Source: Endozoicomonas sp. SCSIO W0465
GTDB lineage: Bacteria; Pseudomonadota; Gammaproteobacteria; Pseudomonadales; Endozoicomonadaceae
Direction: 5' to 3'
Assembly (NCBI RefSeq): GCF_023716865.1
Contig: NZ_CP092417.1
Coordinates: 4,132,001-4,196,000 of the forward strand
Length of the DNA: 64,000 nucleotides
Shown piece by piece: positions 17,847 to 27,121 of this stretch. The translations under genes were made by a program, and so were the position numbers. Numbering within the stretch: the first letter of the stretch is position 1; each line of letters begins with the position of its first letter. The notes below the pieces were generated by a model. The model ran no database searches. It was not told where the DNA came from and worked only from the letters and a program-made list of their open reading frames with translations.

Positions 17847-19454
17847 GTAACTGTTCAGCACCCCCACATAAATCTGGAATTTTCTGATTTTTATACCATC
17901 CTCTTAAGCACCATTTTTCCACAATATTCGCCAGCATGATTCCAGAACTACCCGCAACTATGTCGGCTGAGATTCTCTTGAAAGAGAATGCAGAGCTGCG
18001 GATGAGAGTTGCCTGTCTGGAAGAGCGATGTCGAGAATTGGAAGAAAAGGTTGGCAAGAACAGTCAAAACAGCAGCAAGCCGCCATCGTCTGATGGTTAT
18101 CAAAAACCTTGTAAAAACAGTAATTCTCCAGATCATTCTGACGACCTTTCCGCAGATAAAGGTACCGATCCATCGGATGAAAAACCCAATCCTAAAAGTC
18201 TGAGACAGTCTTCTGGTAATAAAGCCGGTGGAAAGAAAGGGCATCAGGGCACTTGTCTTAAACAGGTCGATATCCCTGACTATATTGAGTACCTTCCGGT
18301 TAAAGAATGCAATAAATGTCAGGCGTCTCTTCTTGATAGTGAGCCGGTCAAATATATTGAACGACAGGTGTTTGAACCAGGGAGACCGGGTGAATTTGAA
18401 GTAACGGCCCATAGAGCTGAAGTAAAAATCTGCACTTGTGGTTGTCGGAATCAGGCTGAATTCCCGGAAGGTGTTACCGCTGCCGCACAATATGGCTCAG
18501 CCACACAGGCTATGGCCGTCTATCTTAACCAATACCATTTCCTGCCTTTTAAGCGCGTGTCAGAGTATTTTAATACTCTCTATAAAATGAGTGTAAGTGC
18601 AGGCACTGTCGCCAATTTTGTGGCCAGAACCTATGAAAATCTGGCTTCTACTGAAGAGGTTATTCGTGACGCCTTGCGGGAATCGTCTGTTGCCGGAGCC
18701 GATGAAACGGGTATGCGGGCCGAGGGCTCTTTGCACTGGCTACACGTTATGCGGGATGAACAATGGACGCTCTACTACTTGTCTGAAAAGCGAGGTCGTG
18801 AGGCCATGGACACGATGGGCATACTGCTAACATTTGCAGGCGTTCTGGTTCATGATCATTGGAAATCCTATTTTGCATATGCGGCAACTCACGTACTTTG
18901 CAATGCCCATCACCTGAGGGAGCTTTTGGGTGTTGTTGATAGGGACAGCAATCAACTGGCGTTGCGATTGATGAAGCTACTGAGGCTTTCCTGGCATTAC
19001 TGCAAGGGCTTTAAGACCATAGGTATGCTACAGATGCCAAGTGTTGTCTGTGAACGAATCGAGAAGATTTATGACCGGTTGCTTCAGCGGGCTCTAATGA
19101 AAGAAGTCGTCTATATGGAGAAGCAACGAGAGGAGCTTAAGCGCAAGAAAGTCAAGAATACTAAAGCTTACAATCTCTTCAAACGACTCACTGAGTTCAA
19201 GGCTGAGACACTGCGCTTCATGTCAGATTTTACCATTCCCTTCGATAACAATGGCAGTGAGCGGGATGTTCGAATGGCCAAGTTAAAGCAGAAAATCTCA
19301 GGCTGCTTCAGGAGTGCAGACGGTGGTTTTATGTTTGCACGGATTCGCAGCTATTTGTCGTCTGCCAGAAAACAGGGAATGGACATATATCAATCACTTC
19401 ATAGAGCTGTTCGGAATTACTGTAATATGCCTTTGCTCAGTGCTGAATAGTTAC
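17847..19454 (+). mobile_element. IS66-family (ISBst12-type) element, copy 2 of 3
   Basis: A 1608-base element with the same ends as copy 1. The 8-base target GATCAGGG is duplicated at 17839-17846 and 19455-19462, inside the transposase gene of the host IS. Confidence 0.95.
17936..19450 (+). CDS. IS66-family transposase (ISBst12 type), copy 2
   Basis: Intact 504-residue frame, almost identical to the proteins at 7224-8738 and 51902-53416. It carries ISGCFRSADGGF near the C-terminus, so it differs by two residues from copy 1 and by one from copy 3 in that segment. The domain plan is as in copy 1: coiled coil, SSKPPSSDGY motif, zinc-finger-like cysteines, DDE core, IS66 C-terminal signature. 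Confidence 0.95.
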   Translation: MIPELPATMSAEILLKENAELRMRVACLEERCRELEEKVGKNSQNSSKPPSSDGYQKPCKNSNSPDHSDDLSADKGTDPSDEKPNPKSLRQSSGNKAGGKKGHQGTCLKQVDIPDYIEYLPVKECNKCQASLLDSEPVKYIERQVFEPGRPGEFEVTAHRAEVKICTCGCRNQAEFPEGVTAAAQYGSATQAMAVYLNQYHFLPFKRVSEYFNTLYKMSVSAGTVANFVARTYENLASTEEVIRDALRESSVAGADETGMRAEGSLHWLHVMRDEQWTLYYLSEKRGREAMDTMGILLTFAGVLVHDHWKSYFAYAATHVLCNAHHLRELLGVVDRDSNQLALRLMKLLRLSWHYCKGFKTIGMLQMPSVVCERIEKIYDRLLQRALMKEVVYMEKQREELKRKKVKNTKAYNLFKRLTEFKAETLRFMSDFTIPFDNNGSERDVRMAKLKQKISGCFRSADGGFMFARIRSYLSSARKQGMDIYQSLHRAVRNYCNMPLLSAE

Positions 19455-20352
19455 GATCAGGGTATTGAAAAAGGGCGCACTGTGGCTATTGACAGCACAG
19501 TCACCGAATCGGATATCAAACCTCCTTGCGACAGTGATCTTTTAGCCAGTTCCGTTAAAGAAATTTGTCGGCTGCTGGAACGGGGACAAACACTGACAGC
19601 GACACCGCTTTATGAATATACCCATCACAACCGAGCCGTAAAAGATGCGGCCAGAAAATGCATCTACGCTGGCAAAGAAGAGCGGCATCAGCATTATAAA
19701 AAACTGCTGCAGTTGACCCGAAAATCCCGGAAGGTACTTATCGAAGCTACTGTCACGCTAGCAAACGCCCGTCAGCAGGGGCAGTGTCTCCTGGCTGATG
19801 ATGCCGACAAGTGGCAGGCCGATGTGGATCACCTGTTACCCCTGGTGGATGCAATAGTCTCCCAGACAGAGCGCATTGGAAAAAGCCAAGGCCATGGGAA
19901 TCAGCGATGTAGCTTTTAATAAGAAGCGCGGACTTGAAGTCGAAGAGATGACTAAAAGTCAGTATGTGTATAAAACGCTCTTTCGCTTCCGGGCAGGTAT
20001 TGAAGCGGGAATTTCGTGGCTAAAGAGATGTTTTGGGCTATCACGTTGCCACTGCAAGGGTTCTGAGCGTTTTGATTCTCATTGCTGGTTATCGGTGGTC
20101 TGTTACAACCTGGTGATTCTGGCCAGACACCCGGCACCATCCTGATAGCCACCTCCACGCTACATGAAAGTACCTTTCCAGCATGGTGGGAGGATGTTTT
20201 CTGCCTGCTTTTCGCGTTTTTCTCCAATATCCGTCCCAGATTAGAGAAAAAAGGGAGGAGTTTTCCTGACTCTCTGGAATTTCAGGAAATATTAAAACGT
20301 ACGTTTATTCCTATTATGATTGGCTGATGCGTTTTTGGACGAGAACTAGGTA

Positions 20353-21442
20353 ACTATTGACGTATGGTATTATCCTCTACCTTATAAATGAGGTAGTAAT
20401 GAACAACATTGACGGACGCAGACTTTCCGATTCCATCAGGGAAGAAATTCGATTCAAAGCCATAAAAGACTGGCATTCTGGCATGAATCCTACAAATCTT
20501 GCTCGAAAGTATGGCACCTCAAGAAAAATCGTCTATCAATGGATTGATCGTTATAACCAAGAAGGCTGGGATGGCCTGAAAACCCGGACAGGTAAAACTG
20601 GACCCAAGCCCAGGCTATCGCAAGAGCAGGAACAGCAGCTTAAGATATTACTGAGAACTCGAACTCCTATTGATTATGGTACCAGACGTCACTGTGGACG
20701 AGCCAAATCATCACCACTCTGATTGAAAAGACCTTTCAGGTTAAATACGTTCCTTCTGGAGTTGCCAGGCTCTTGAAACGCTTGGGCTTCTCTCCACAAA
20801 AGCCTCGCTGGGGAGCGTGGGAACAGGATAAAAAAAAGTAGAAGAATGGCTGAACGTCCGTTACCCGGCGATACTCCAGCAGGCAGAAGAGCAAGATGCA
20901 ATCATCTTCTTTCTTGATGAATCTACAGCAAAATCCGAGTGTCACCGTGGTCGAACCTGGGGCATAAAAGGTCTAACCCCAGTTGTAAAAACAACAGGCT
21001 CCAGGCATCGGTTAAACCTTATTTCAGTTGTGAGTTCAGAAGGTTGCCTGAGGTACAAGACATTCACCGGGAAAATGGATCGGTTTATGTTTGTTAAATA
21101 TCTAAAGTCACTGGTTCGCAGCGTTGATAAGCCAGTGATCATAATCACTGATGGACATCCTGCACACCGAGCGAAGTATACGAAAGATTACGTAGAACAA
21201 GAGCCGAAGTTGCTGGGCCTACTCTTGCTGCCAAGCTATTCCCCGGAGCTGAATCCTGATGAACAGGTCTGGAATCACCTGAAAGAAAAGCTTGGAAAAA
21301 CCGCTTTGAAGACCAAAGCTGACTTTATAGATTTCATTCGCAGCAAAATGAGAGCACTGCAAAAAATGCCAGAAGCGGTAAAAGGTTTCTTCAGGTTGCA
21401 TAACACAGGTTATGCCTGCAGGCAGTGTTACCTATAATAGTC
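20353..21442 (+). pseudogene. IS630-family transposase, frameshifted
   Basis: The N-terminal helix-turn-helix part (20399-20722; NPTNLARKYGTSRKIVYQWI) is intact, then the frame breaks near 20690. Pieces in other frames continue with PSGVARLLKRLGFSPQKPRW, FFLDESTAKSECHRGRTWG (first catalytic Asp) and, from 21030 to 21437, VIIITDGHPAHRAKY (second Asp) and LPSYSPELNPDEQVWNHLK (Asn-Pro-Asp-Glu). These are the IS630 DDE motifs. At least two frameshifts separate them. The element seems to start right behind the TAGGTA that borders the IS1182-like copy; its exact ends are unclear. Confidence 0.85.
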
Positions 21443-21452
21443 ATAAATCAAT

Positions 21453-21800
21453 ATGCAGCTTGTCCCCAAAGGCATACGGGGTATTTATCCCCTCTATCGT
21501 AAGCAGGGGAAGCACTACAATGTAGTTTATGTAGGCATGTCCAGCGAAGGGAAGCTTGGCAAGCGCTTGTTCAGCCACAAGCGGAACCGAGATGGCGAGT
21601 GGACGCACTTCTCATACTTTGAGGTGTGGGACAATATCTCCGATCAGGAGATAAAAGAACTGGAAGGACTTTTCCGGCAGATTTACCGGTTTGATGAGAG
21701 GGCAAACCGCCTAAATGTTCAGCAGACATTTAAGCCGCTAAACCGAATTCTGCGAAGCACTGAACAAGTGTTCGGTTTGACCAGGATCAAAAAAAGCTAA
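21453..21800 (+). CDS. GIY-YIG-like nuclease domain protein
   Basis: A 115-residue protein with a GIY-YIG-like core: RGIYPLYRKQG, then YNVVYVGMSS, then the conserved Arg/Lys region GKRLFSHKRNRDGEWTHFSYFEV and a Glu in KELEGLFRQIY that could bind metal. This set fits a small stand-alone GIY-YIG nuclease. It lies just downstream of the IS630 relic and upstream of the NYN gene, same strand. Its substrate is unknown; such genes occur in mobile elements and in DNA or RNA processing. Confidence 0.65.
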   Translation: MQLVPKGIRGIYPLYRKQGKHYNVVYVGMSSEGKLGKRLFSHKRNRDGEWTHFSYFEVWDNISDQEIKELEGLFRQIYRFDERANRLNVQQTFKPLNRILRSTEQVFGLTRIKKS

Positions 21801-22486
21801 CCGACAGTAGCCTGCTCCCCCTTGATTTCGATGTACTTACCCCTACCTTATACTTATAACGCTAACCTTTGGCGTCATTCATGCCCGGCAGCGCAGACAG
21901 TGACCGTCAATCGACTTTAAGGAAGAGTAAGTGATCAATCAAAAAAATTTTGCGGTTCTGATTGATGGAGAAAATTGCAGCCCTAAACAGTTTTCCGGGA
22001 TTTTGAAGGAAGTACAAAGGCTGGGAAGTATTGCGGTAAAGCGAGTCTATGCAGACTGGACAAACCCTGCACGATCTTCATGGAAGGAGATTTTACACCT
22101 TAACGGGGCAAGACCAATCCAACAGTTTGACTATGGTAAGGATGCTGCAGACCATGCGTTGATCATGGATGCGGTGGAAATTCTAACCAAAACACCTGAA
22201 ATTAACGCCGTCTGTATTGCTTCGTCTGACAATGGCTTTCAGTTTCTGGCTCAGCGAATCAGAGAAATGGGCAAGTATGTTCTGGGTGTTGGGCGCAGAG
22301 AGCCACCCGCTAAAAACTTAATTGCTGCATGCCACAGCTATGTTTATTACGATAATCTTCCAGACGCAAATAATGAAAATGATTTTGAGACCACAAAATC
22401 TGATATGCCGCTGGAAGAACTTCTCGTCAAGGCATACAACAGCTTCTCATCCAACGATGAACAAATTTACCTTGGTGATTTAGGTA

Positions 22487-22677
22487 GTTCTCGTCCAAAA
22501 ACTCTGCAGCCTATGCGTGCCAAGGCTTAGAGGGAAAAAATCAAGTTTTGTTTTGACGCCTTTTTCAACCAGTTTTCGGGGGCTACAGCGGAGTTGATGT
22601 GATTTTCCTGTAAATTCAGAGCACGTCAAATCTCTGTAGGCTACGTGGCCCAAGGGCTATAGTTTTTGGATGGGAAC
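22487..22677 (+). mobile_element. MITE related to the ISNCY/IS1182-like element
   Basis: A 191-base stretch without a gene. It begins GTTCTCGTCCAAAAACT and ends with the complement of GTTCCCATCCAAAAACT, so its ends match the neighbouring IS. It is flanked by TAGGTA at 22481-22486 and 22678-22683. The interior shows no similarity to the IS that I can see. Confidence 0.85.
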
Positions 22678-22683
22678 TAGGTA

Positions 22684-24384
22684 GTTCTCGTCCAAAAACA
22701 CAACCAATTGAAAACTGTAGATTTTATCCTGAAAAATTAAGTGGAGCCCTACTGCTATCTGGCGACTAAACTTCCCAAGAGCAAGAAACATAAGGGATTG
22801 CCAAAAACAGAGGACTCCAAATGCGCAAAAAACGCAACCCGCAGTGTAGTATGGAACTCCATTACGTACCTCATGAAATCTGCTCCCAGCTTTCCGGTAT
22901 CTCGCAATGGCTTGACGCCCATCCACAGTTCAATGACTGGATTTATGAGGACTTAAGTTCTGGTGATAAACAGAACACTGGGCGGAACGGACTATCAGCA
23001 GAATCCGTTCTTCGTGCGGCACTCCTGAAACAGTATTTGAATTGTGATTATGACTACTTGTCGTTTGTTTTGATGGACTCCATGCTCTTTCGAGACTTTT
23101 GTCGCCTCGAACCAAACCAGCGCCCCAGTCGCTCCAGTTTGCATGGGCTCATCAGCCTTCTTACTGCATCTACATGGGAACGGATTAATAACTGTCAGCT
23201 AATGACCGCTAAAGATCAGGGTATTGAAAAAGGGCGCACTGTGGCTATTGACAGCACAGTCACCGAATCGGATATCAAACCTCCTTGCGACAGTGATCTT
23301 TTAGCCAGTTCCGTTAAAGAAATTTGTCGGCTGCTGGAACGGGGACAAACACTGACAGCGACACCGCTTTATGAATATACCCATCACAACCGAGCCGTAA
23401 AAGATGCGGCCAGAAAATGCATCTACGCTGGCAAAGAAGAGCGGCATCAGCATTATAAAAAACTGCTGCAGTTGACCCGAAAATCCCGGAAGGTACTTAT
23501 CGAAGCTACTGTCACGCTAGCAAACGCCCGTCAGCAGGGGCAGTGTCTCCTGGCTGATGATGCCGACAAGTGGCAGGCCGATGTGGATCACCTGTTACCC
23601 CTGGTGGATGCAATAGTCTCCCAGACAGAGCGCAGGGTCTTTAAGGGTGAAAAGGTGCCAGCCCAGGAAAAAGTGGTTAGCCTGTATGAACCCCATACGG
23701 ATATCATCGTAAAAGACAGGCGGCAAGTACAGTATGGCCATAAACTGAACCTGGTTCAGGGAAAAAGTCGATTGATCCTGGACCTGGTTATTGAGGAAGG
23801 TAACCCAGCGGATTCGGACCAATTCATTCCGATGATGGAAAGACAAAAAGAAATTTATGGTCGTGTACCTCGCCAGACAAGCGGTGACGGCGGATACGCG
23901 TGTCGCGCTAATTTGGAAAAAGCCAAGGCCATGGGAATCAGCGATGTAGCTTTTAATAAGAAGCGCGGACTTGAAGTCGAAGAGATGACTAAAAGTCAGT
24001 ATGTGTATAAAACGCTCTTTCGCTTCCGGGCAGGTATTGAAGCGGGAATTTCGTGGCTAAAGAGATGTTTTGGGCTATCACGTTGCCACTGCAAGGGTTC
24101 TGAGCGTTTTGATTCTCATTGCTGGTTATCGGTGGTCTGTTACAACCTGGTGATTCTGGCCAGACACCCGGCACCATCCTGATAGCCACCTCCACGCTAC
24201 ATGAAAGTACCTTTCCAGCATGGTGGGAGGATGTTTTCTGCCTGCTTTTCGCGTTTTTCTCCAATATCCGTCCCAGATTAGAGAAAAAAAGGGAAGAGTT
24301 TTTGCGGCTCTCTGGAATTTCAGGAAATATCAAAACGCACGTACAATCTAATTATGATTGCCTGATGCGTTTTTGGACGAGAAC
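22684..24384 (+). mobile_element. ISNCY/IS1182-like element, complete copy
   Basis: A 1701-base element with ends GTTCTCGTCCAAAAAC and GTTTTTGGACGAGAAC. TAGGTA borders it at 22678-22683 and 24385-24390. The left TAGGTA is shared with the MITE in front of it. Confidence 0.92.
22821..24182 (+). CDS. ISNCY/IS1182-like transposase
   Basis: An intact 453-residue transposase. ATG 22821 follows GAGG after 8 bases; a second ATG at 22851 would give MELHYVPHEICSQLSG. The N-terminal segment (residues about 10-130) is the DUF772-like DNA-binding part; TVAIDSTVTESDIK holds a candidate first catalytic Asp, QTSGDGGYACR another, and RAGIEAGISWLKRCFG the late Glu. I am sure of a DDE transposase but less sure of the family name. 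Confidence 0.88.
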   Translation: MRKKRNPQCSMELHYVPHEICSQLSGISQWLDAHPQFNDWIYEDLSSGDKQNTGRNGLSAESVLRAALLKQYLNCDYDYLSFVLMDSMLFRDFCRLEPNQRPSRSSLHGLISLLTASTWERINNCQLMTAKDQGIEKGRTVAIDSTVTESDIKPPCDSDLLASSVKEICRLLERGQTLTATPLYEYTHHNRAVKDAARKCIYAGKEERHQHYKKLLQLTRKSRKVLIEATVTLANARQQGQCLLADDADKWQADVDHLLPLVDAIVSQTERRVFKGEKVPAQEKVVSLYEPHTDIIVKDRRQVQYGHKLNLVQGKSRLILDLVIEEGNPADSDQFIPMMERQKEIYGRVPRQTSGDGGYACRANLEKAKAMGISDVAFNKKRGLEVEEMTKSQYVYKTLFRFRAGIEAGISWLKRCFGLSRCHCKGSERFDSHCWLSVVCYNLVILARHPAPS

Positions 24385-24798
24385 TAGGTAAATCATTAAA
24401 AGACTTTGACCCTGCCTTCGATCCCAGGAGTTATGGCTTTGCCAGTTTAAAGAAACTGGTTAAGAATCATCCTGAGATTATATCCATTACTGAAGAAACC
24501 AGTGACAGGTGCTTTATCACGCTTGCTCAAAAGGCAGAGATAGTCACTGAAAATACATTAAATGGAACCATGAAAAGGTGGTGTGGAAACTTCGGCTTTA
24601 TTGAAGGGGATGATGGGCATGATTATTATTTCTGCAAAACCAATGTAACCAAGGAGCAAAGAGACGACCGCTTCAAAGTAGGGCAAAGGTTTACCTTTAC
24701 GGTCAGCAAGAAGCCCGATCCAGAGGCAGAAGATAATGCTACAAGAAATGGAAAAGTCGCCCTGGTTATGGCTGTTTCTTGATTAGAATTGTCTTGTC

Positions 24799-25032
24799 TT
24801 AAACTTCCACATCGTACTGCGCCAGATTCGGCGCAACTCCCCTTACCTCCCCGTTCTGAATAAACACCTTCTCTCCAACGCTCACAGACTCCCCTTTAAC
24901 CGTAATAACCGAACCATTCCGAAGCTCTGCCTGACTGGTACCGTTGCCATTATTGCCGGTAATGGTAGCAACGATCCGCCCGCCATCAGGAAGGAGAGCC
25001 CTAAACTGTTGCCAGATATTCGTGGTGGCCAT
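24799..25032 (-). CDS. Prophage structural-module protein Z
   Basis: A 77-residue protein, MATTNIWQQFRALLPDGGRI to VAPNLAQYDVEV. Small proteins of this kind stand at the end of a structural gene block in many prophages, but their exact job is not known to me. Its ATG overlaps the stop of the upstream gene (TAATG), so the two were translationally coupled. It appears intact, although the genes before it are broken. A second copy is split by ISKra4 at 29940-31789, and C-terminal remnants are at 38344 and 43912. Confidence 0.65.
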   Translation of the reverse strand: MATTNIWQQFRALLPDGGRIVATITGNNGNGTSQAELRNGSVITVKGESVSVGEKVFIQNGEVRGVAPNLAQYDVEV

Positions 25033-25451
25033 TAGTAATGTCGCTCCAGCTCAATAGATTGAACAACACTGCCAACACCTGAGGCACTGATATTGGTTGC
25101 CAGACAGAGCCCCCGCCAATCTCCCGTTATATCTTGTACTTCTACCAGCATTCCCGGCTAGATCAACCCCGGAGCCGTATTGGTATCCGTCAATGGCAGC
25201 TCGATGGTGGTAATGCTCTGATTGCCACCCTTAGCCAGCTCATTCCGGCCTCGCTCAGTATTGACCTGCGTTTCCGTGAGCCAGTCTTCCAGAATATCGG
25301 GAGCCGGGTTATCGCCATTGGAGCCGGTTCGTTTGACATTGACCGCCACGCCAGCATTGGTCCCGGAAACATAGACTGCATTGTAAGCCTGCTCCGGTCG
25401 CCAGTTGGCGCTCAAACTAATAACCATACTGGCCGGAATGATCTTATCCAT
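25032..25451 (-). pseudogene. Prophage structural-module protein Y, nonsense copy
   Basis: This frame matches the intact 138-residue copy at 32350-32766 from MDKIIPASMVISLS to ELERHY. A TAG at 25158-25160 interrupts it after TNTAPGLI, where the other copy reads GLIGLGML. The rest continues in the same frame to the TAA at 25032-25034, overlapping the start of gene Z. Remains of a phage particle gene; truncated at 97 residues. Confidence 0.75.
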
Positions 25452-25904
25452 CGTGGCCGTATGTATTCCAGTGCCAAGGGCGGGCCGGGTATCGGGGTTG
25501 AATGCTCACCTGGTCATTATCACGGCTGGGGATAATCACTGATCCGGCTGTGGTAGCGACCTTGGCCACTACCTGCATTGCGGTCTGGTTCTGATAGCTG
25601 AATGAGCCTCCGGGCATAATCCAATCCGGTGTGCTGTAATCGTTCAGGTCAGGATAGGTTGCTGTGAAGCCGCTCTCTTCAAAGAAAGGGGCCAGTTCTT
25701 CGATGATAGCCTGTTTGGCGTTGAGGTTAGCACTGTTGCTCTTGCTTCGTTGTGGCGCATAAGGCGCTGCGAGAGTTGGGTTCGGCTGCTGCCATAGAGG
25801 GTGTAACGCTCATCCCCGAAGCGTCTATCCGTAATGTAACGCTCGATAATGAAGATCCACTTCCAGCCATTGATATCCACTTCAATCAGTATTGGCTTAA
25901 CCAT
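25444..25904 (-). pseudogene. Prophage structural-module protein X, frameshifted
   Basis: Starts MVKPILIEVDINGWKWIF. Two extra bases (a CTCTC where CTC is expected, near 25770) shift the frame after RTQL. The correct continuation reads AAPYAPQRSKSNSANLNAKQ to QPRYPARPWHWNTYGHDG, and its stop overlaps the start of Y (ATGGATAA). The C-terminal half has a second copy fused to gene W at 32776-33031. Function unknown; part of the same prophage block. Confidence 0.7.
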
Positions 25905-26372
25905 GTAGAAGCCTGCAACGAGTTGCGCGGATAAAGTTCAAATGATGGCATAAAAGGTAAGACCTGCACTCCCTTGAACCTGACTGGGGTCAGGGCCAGC
26001 AGAGGCCGAAGACCTGATGGGGTGGGAGTGAGCGGATTCCATCGGGGCCAGAGGCAATGAGAGCTCACCCCAAGGCCGGATATATGGAAGCATTACTCTT
26101 TAAAAGCCGTTGTGACAACTTTTCCTTGCAATGCGGGGCGGACCATATATGACCCCAGTTTTTGCCCCCAGCAGCGTTTCATTTTGAGTTTCACAAAAAC
26201 GCACTCAGAAAGTGAAAATCAGGAGCAGAGTTTTTACACGAAAAGCCCAGGTCTGTAGGCTTTTCAGGCTGATTTCTGTGCCGTGAACTCGCGGATTCAG
26301 GCTCAAGTACATATAGGGTGAGTCGATTAAACTAAATTGATACCATATAAGCCAGAAAGTACTAATTAAAAA
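25905..26372. other. Gene-free stretch
   Basis: No convincing frame on either strand. It contains one GACCCCAGTTTTTG at 26151-26164, the same 10-base core as the tandem repeats at 29840-29920, in the opposite orientation. Confidence 0.5.
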
Positions 26373-27121
26373 ATGATTCAGAATCAGTGCCAAATAGATA
26401 TTATAGATGCGTTGAAACAATACCGGTCAGAAGTCGGTGATGATCCACTAATTAGTGACCTTGGCTTTCTCAATGGTAGAGTTGTACAGATTGCTGATCT
26501 GGCTGATGATAATCGGAACTCATTGCAAGTAACGCTACAACAGCAACTTGATACTATCAGGCCAGATTTAGCCCATAAAACCAATAAGGTTATTTCAGAT
26601 TATTTGCCATCGCTAAAAACGATGGATGAAAAAATTGGAAGTCTTTTGAATGCATCAAGAAGAAGATATGAAAGCCAATTTCAATTCATCAACAAAAACA
26701 CCGAAACAATCTTTATCAAACGACAAGGAATTAGTGTTACCTCTTAAGGTAGACACTTAAGGTAGACATTAAGCTCCACCCACTGCACAGAAGCCTAATC
26801 TTGTACGCCCTGAACAACCATCCCGTGCAGGGTGTTCTCGTTTCGCATTATTTCCCCCAGAAGTCCAGTAGCTTTTTAATGCATGAGACCAATGATTTTC
26901 CTGCATTCATCAACGATGAAATCACATTACCAAACAGGTGAGTCCCACTTTTCATCACCTTGTGCGTCGAGATTTCCTCAATGCTCCCACTTTCACAGAG
27001 GTTCGCCTGTGCAGCATGGGCAAGGTACCTTTTCAACGTCACAACCACAAAGGACATCAGAATCAGGCTAAACACCAGTGTCGCTGATTTGGTGTTAAAA
27101 CGATGCCACCCTGAATAGGAT

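Larger units (their letters stand above)
17436..20145 (+). pseudogene. ISNCY/IS1182-like transposase, inactivated
   Basis: The gene corresponds to the intact 453-codon frame at 22821-24182. It has three defects: CAG to TAG at codon 8 (17457-17459), an IS66 insertion at 17847, and a deletion of about 280 bases (near 19873) that removes the region with FKGEKVPAQEK to GDGGYACR and probably a catalytic Asp. The 3' end (KKRGLEVEEMTKSQYVYKT to the stop at 20145) is preserved. Confidence 0.9.
17310..20346 (+). mobile_element. ISNCY/IS1182-like element, defective, with IS66 inside
   Basis: Ends GTTCTCGTCCAAAA (17310) and its complement (ending 20346) match the full copy at 22684-24384. The flanking hexamers differ (TTATTA left, TAGGTA right), so either side may have been rearranged. 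An IS66 element is nested at 17847-19454. Compared with the full copy, about 280 bases are missing after position 19870, at a short GCGC repeat. Confidence 0.9.
21931..24782 (+). pseudogene. NYN-LOTUS-cold-shock-like gene, split by MITE and IS
   Basis: Joining 21931-22486 to 24391-24782 and leaving out the insertions with their TAGGTA copies gives an exact 948-base frame (315 residues, GTG start behind AGGAAGAG). Residues about 6-150 are a NYN/LabA-type RNase domain (AVLIDGEN, KDAADHALIMDA, ASSDNGF). Residues about 172-225 match a LOTUS/OST-HTH domain, split at its LGDLG-K position. The end (GTMKRWCGNFGFIEGDDGHD) is a cold-shock/OB-like RNA-binding domain. The intact protein probably acted on RNA. 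Now only the first 185 codons, with a foreign tail of 14 residues from the MITE, can be made; the NYN domain itself is undamaged. Confidence 0.85.
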
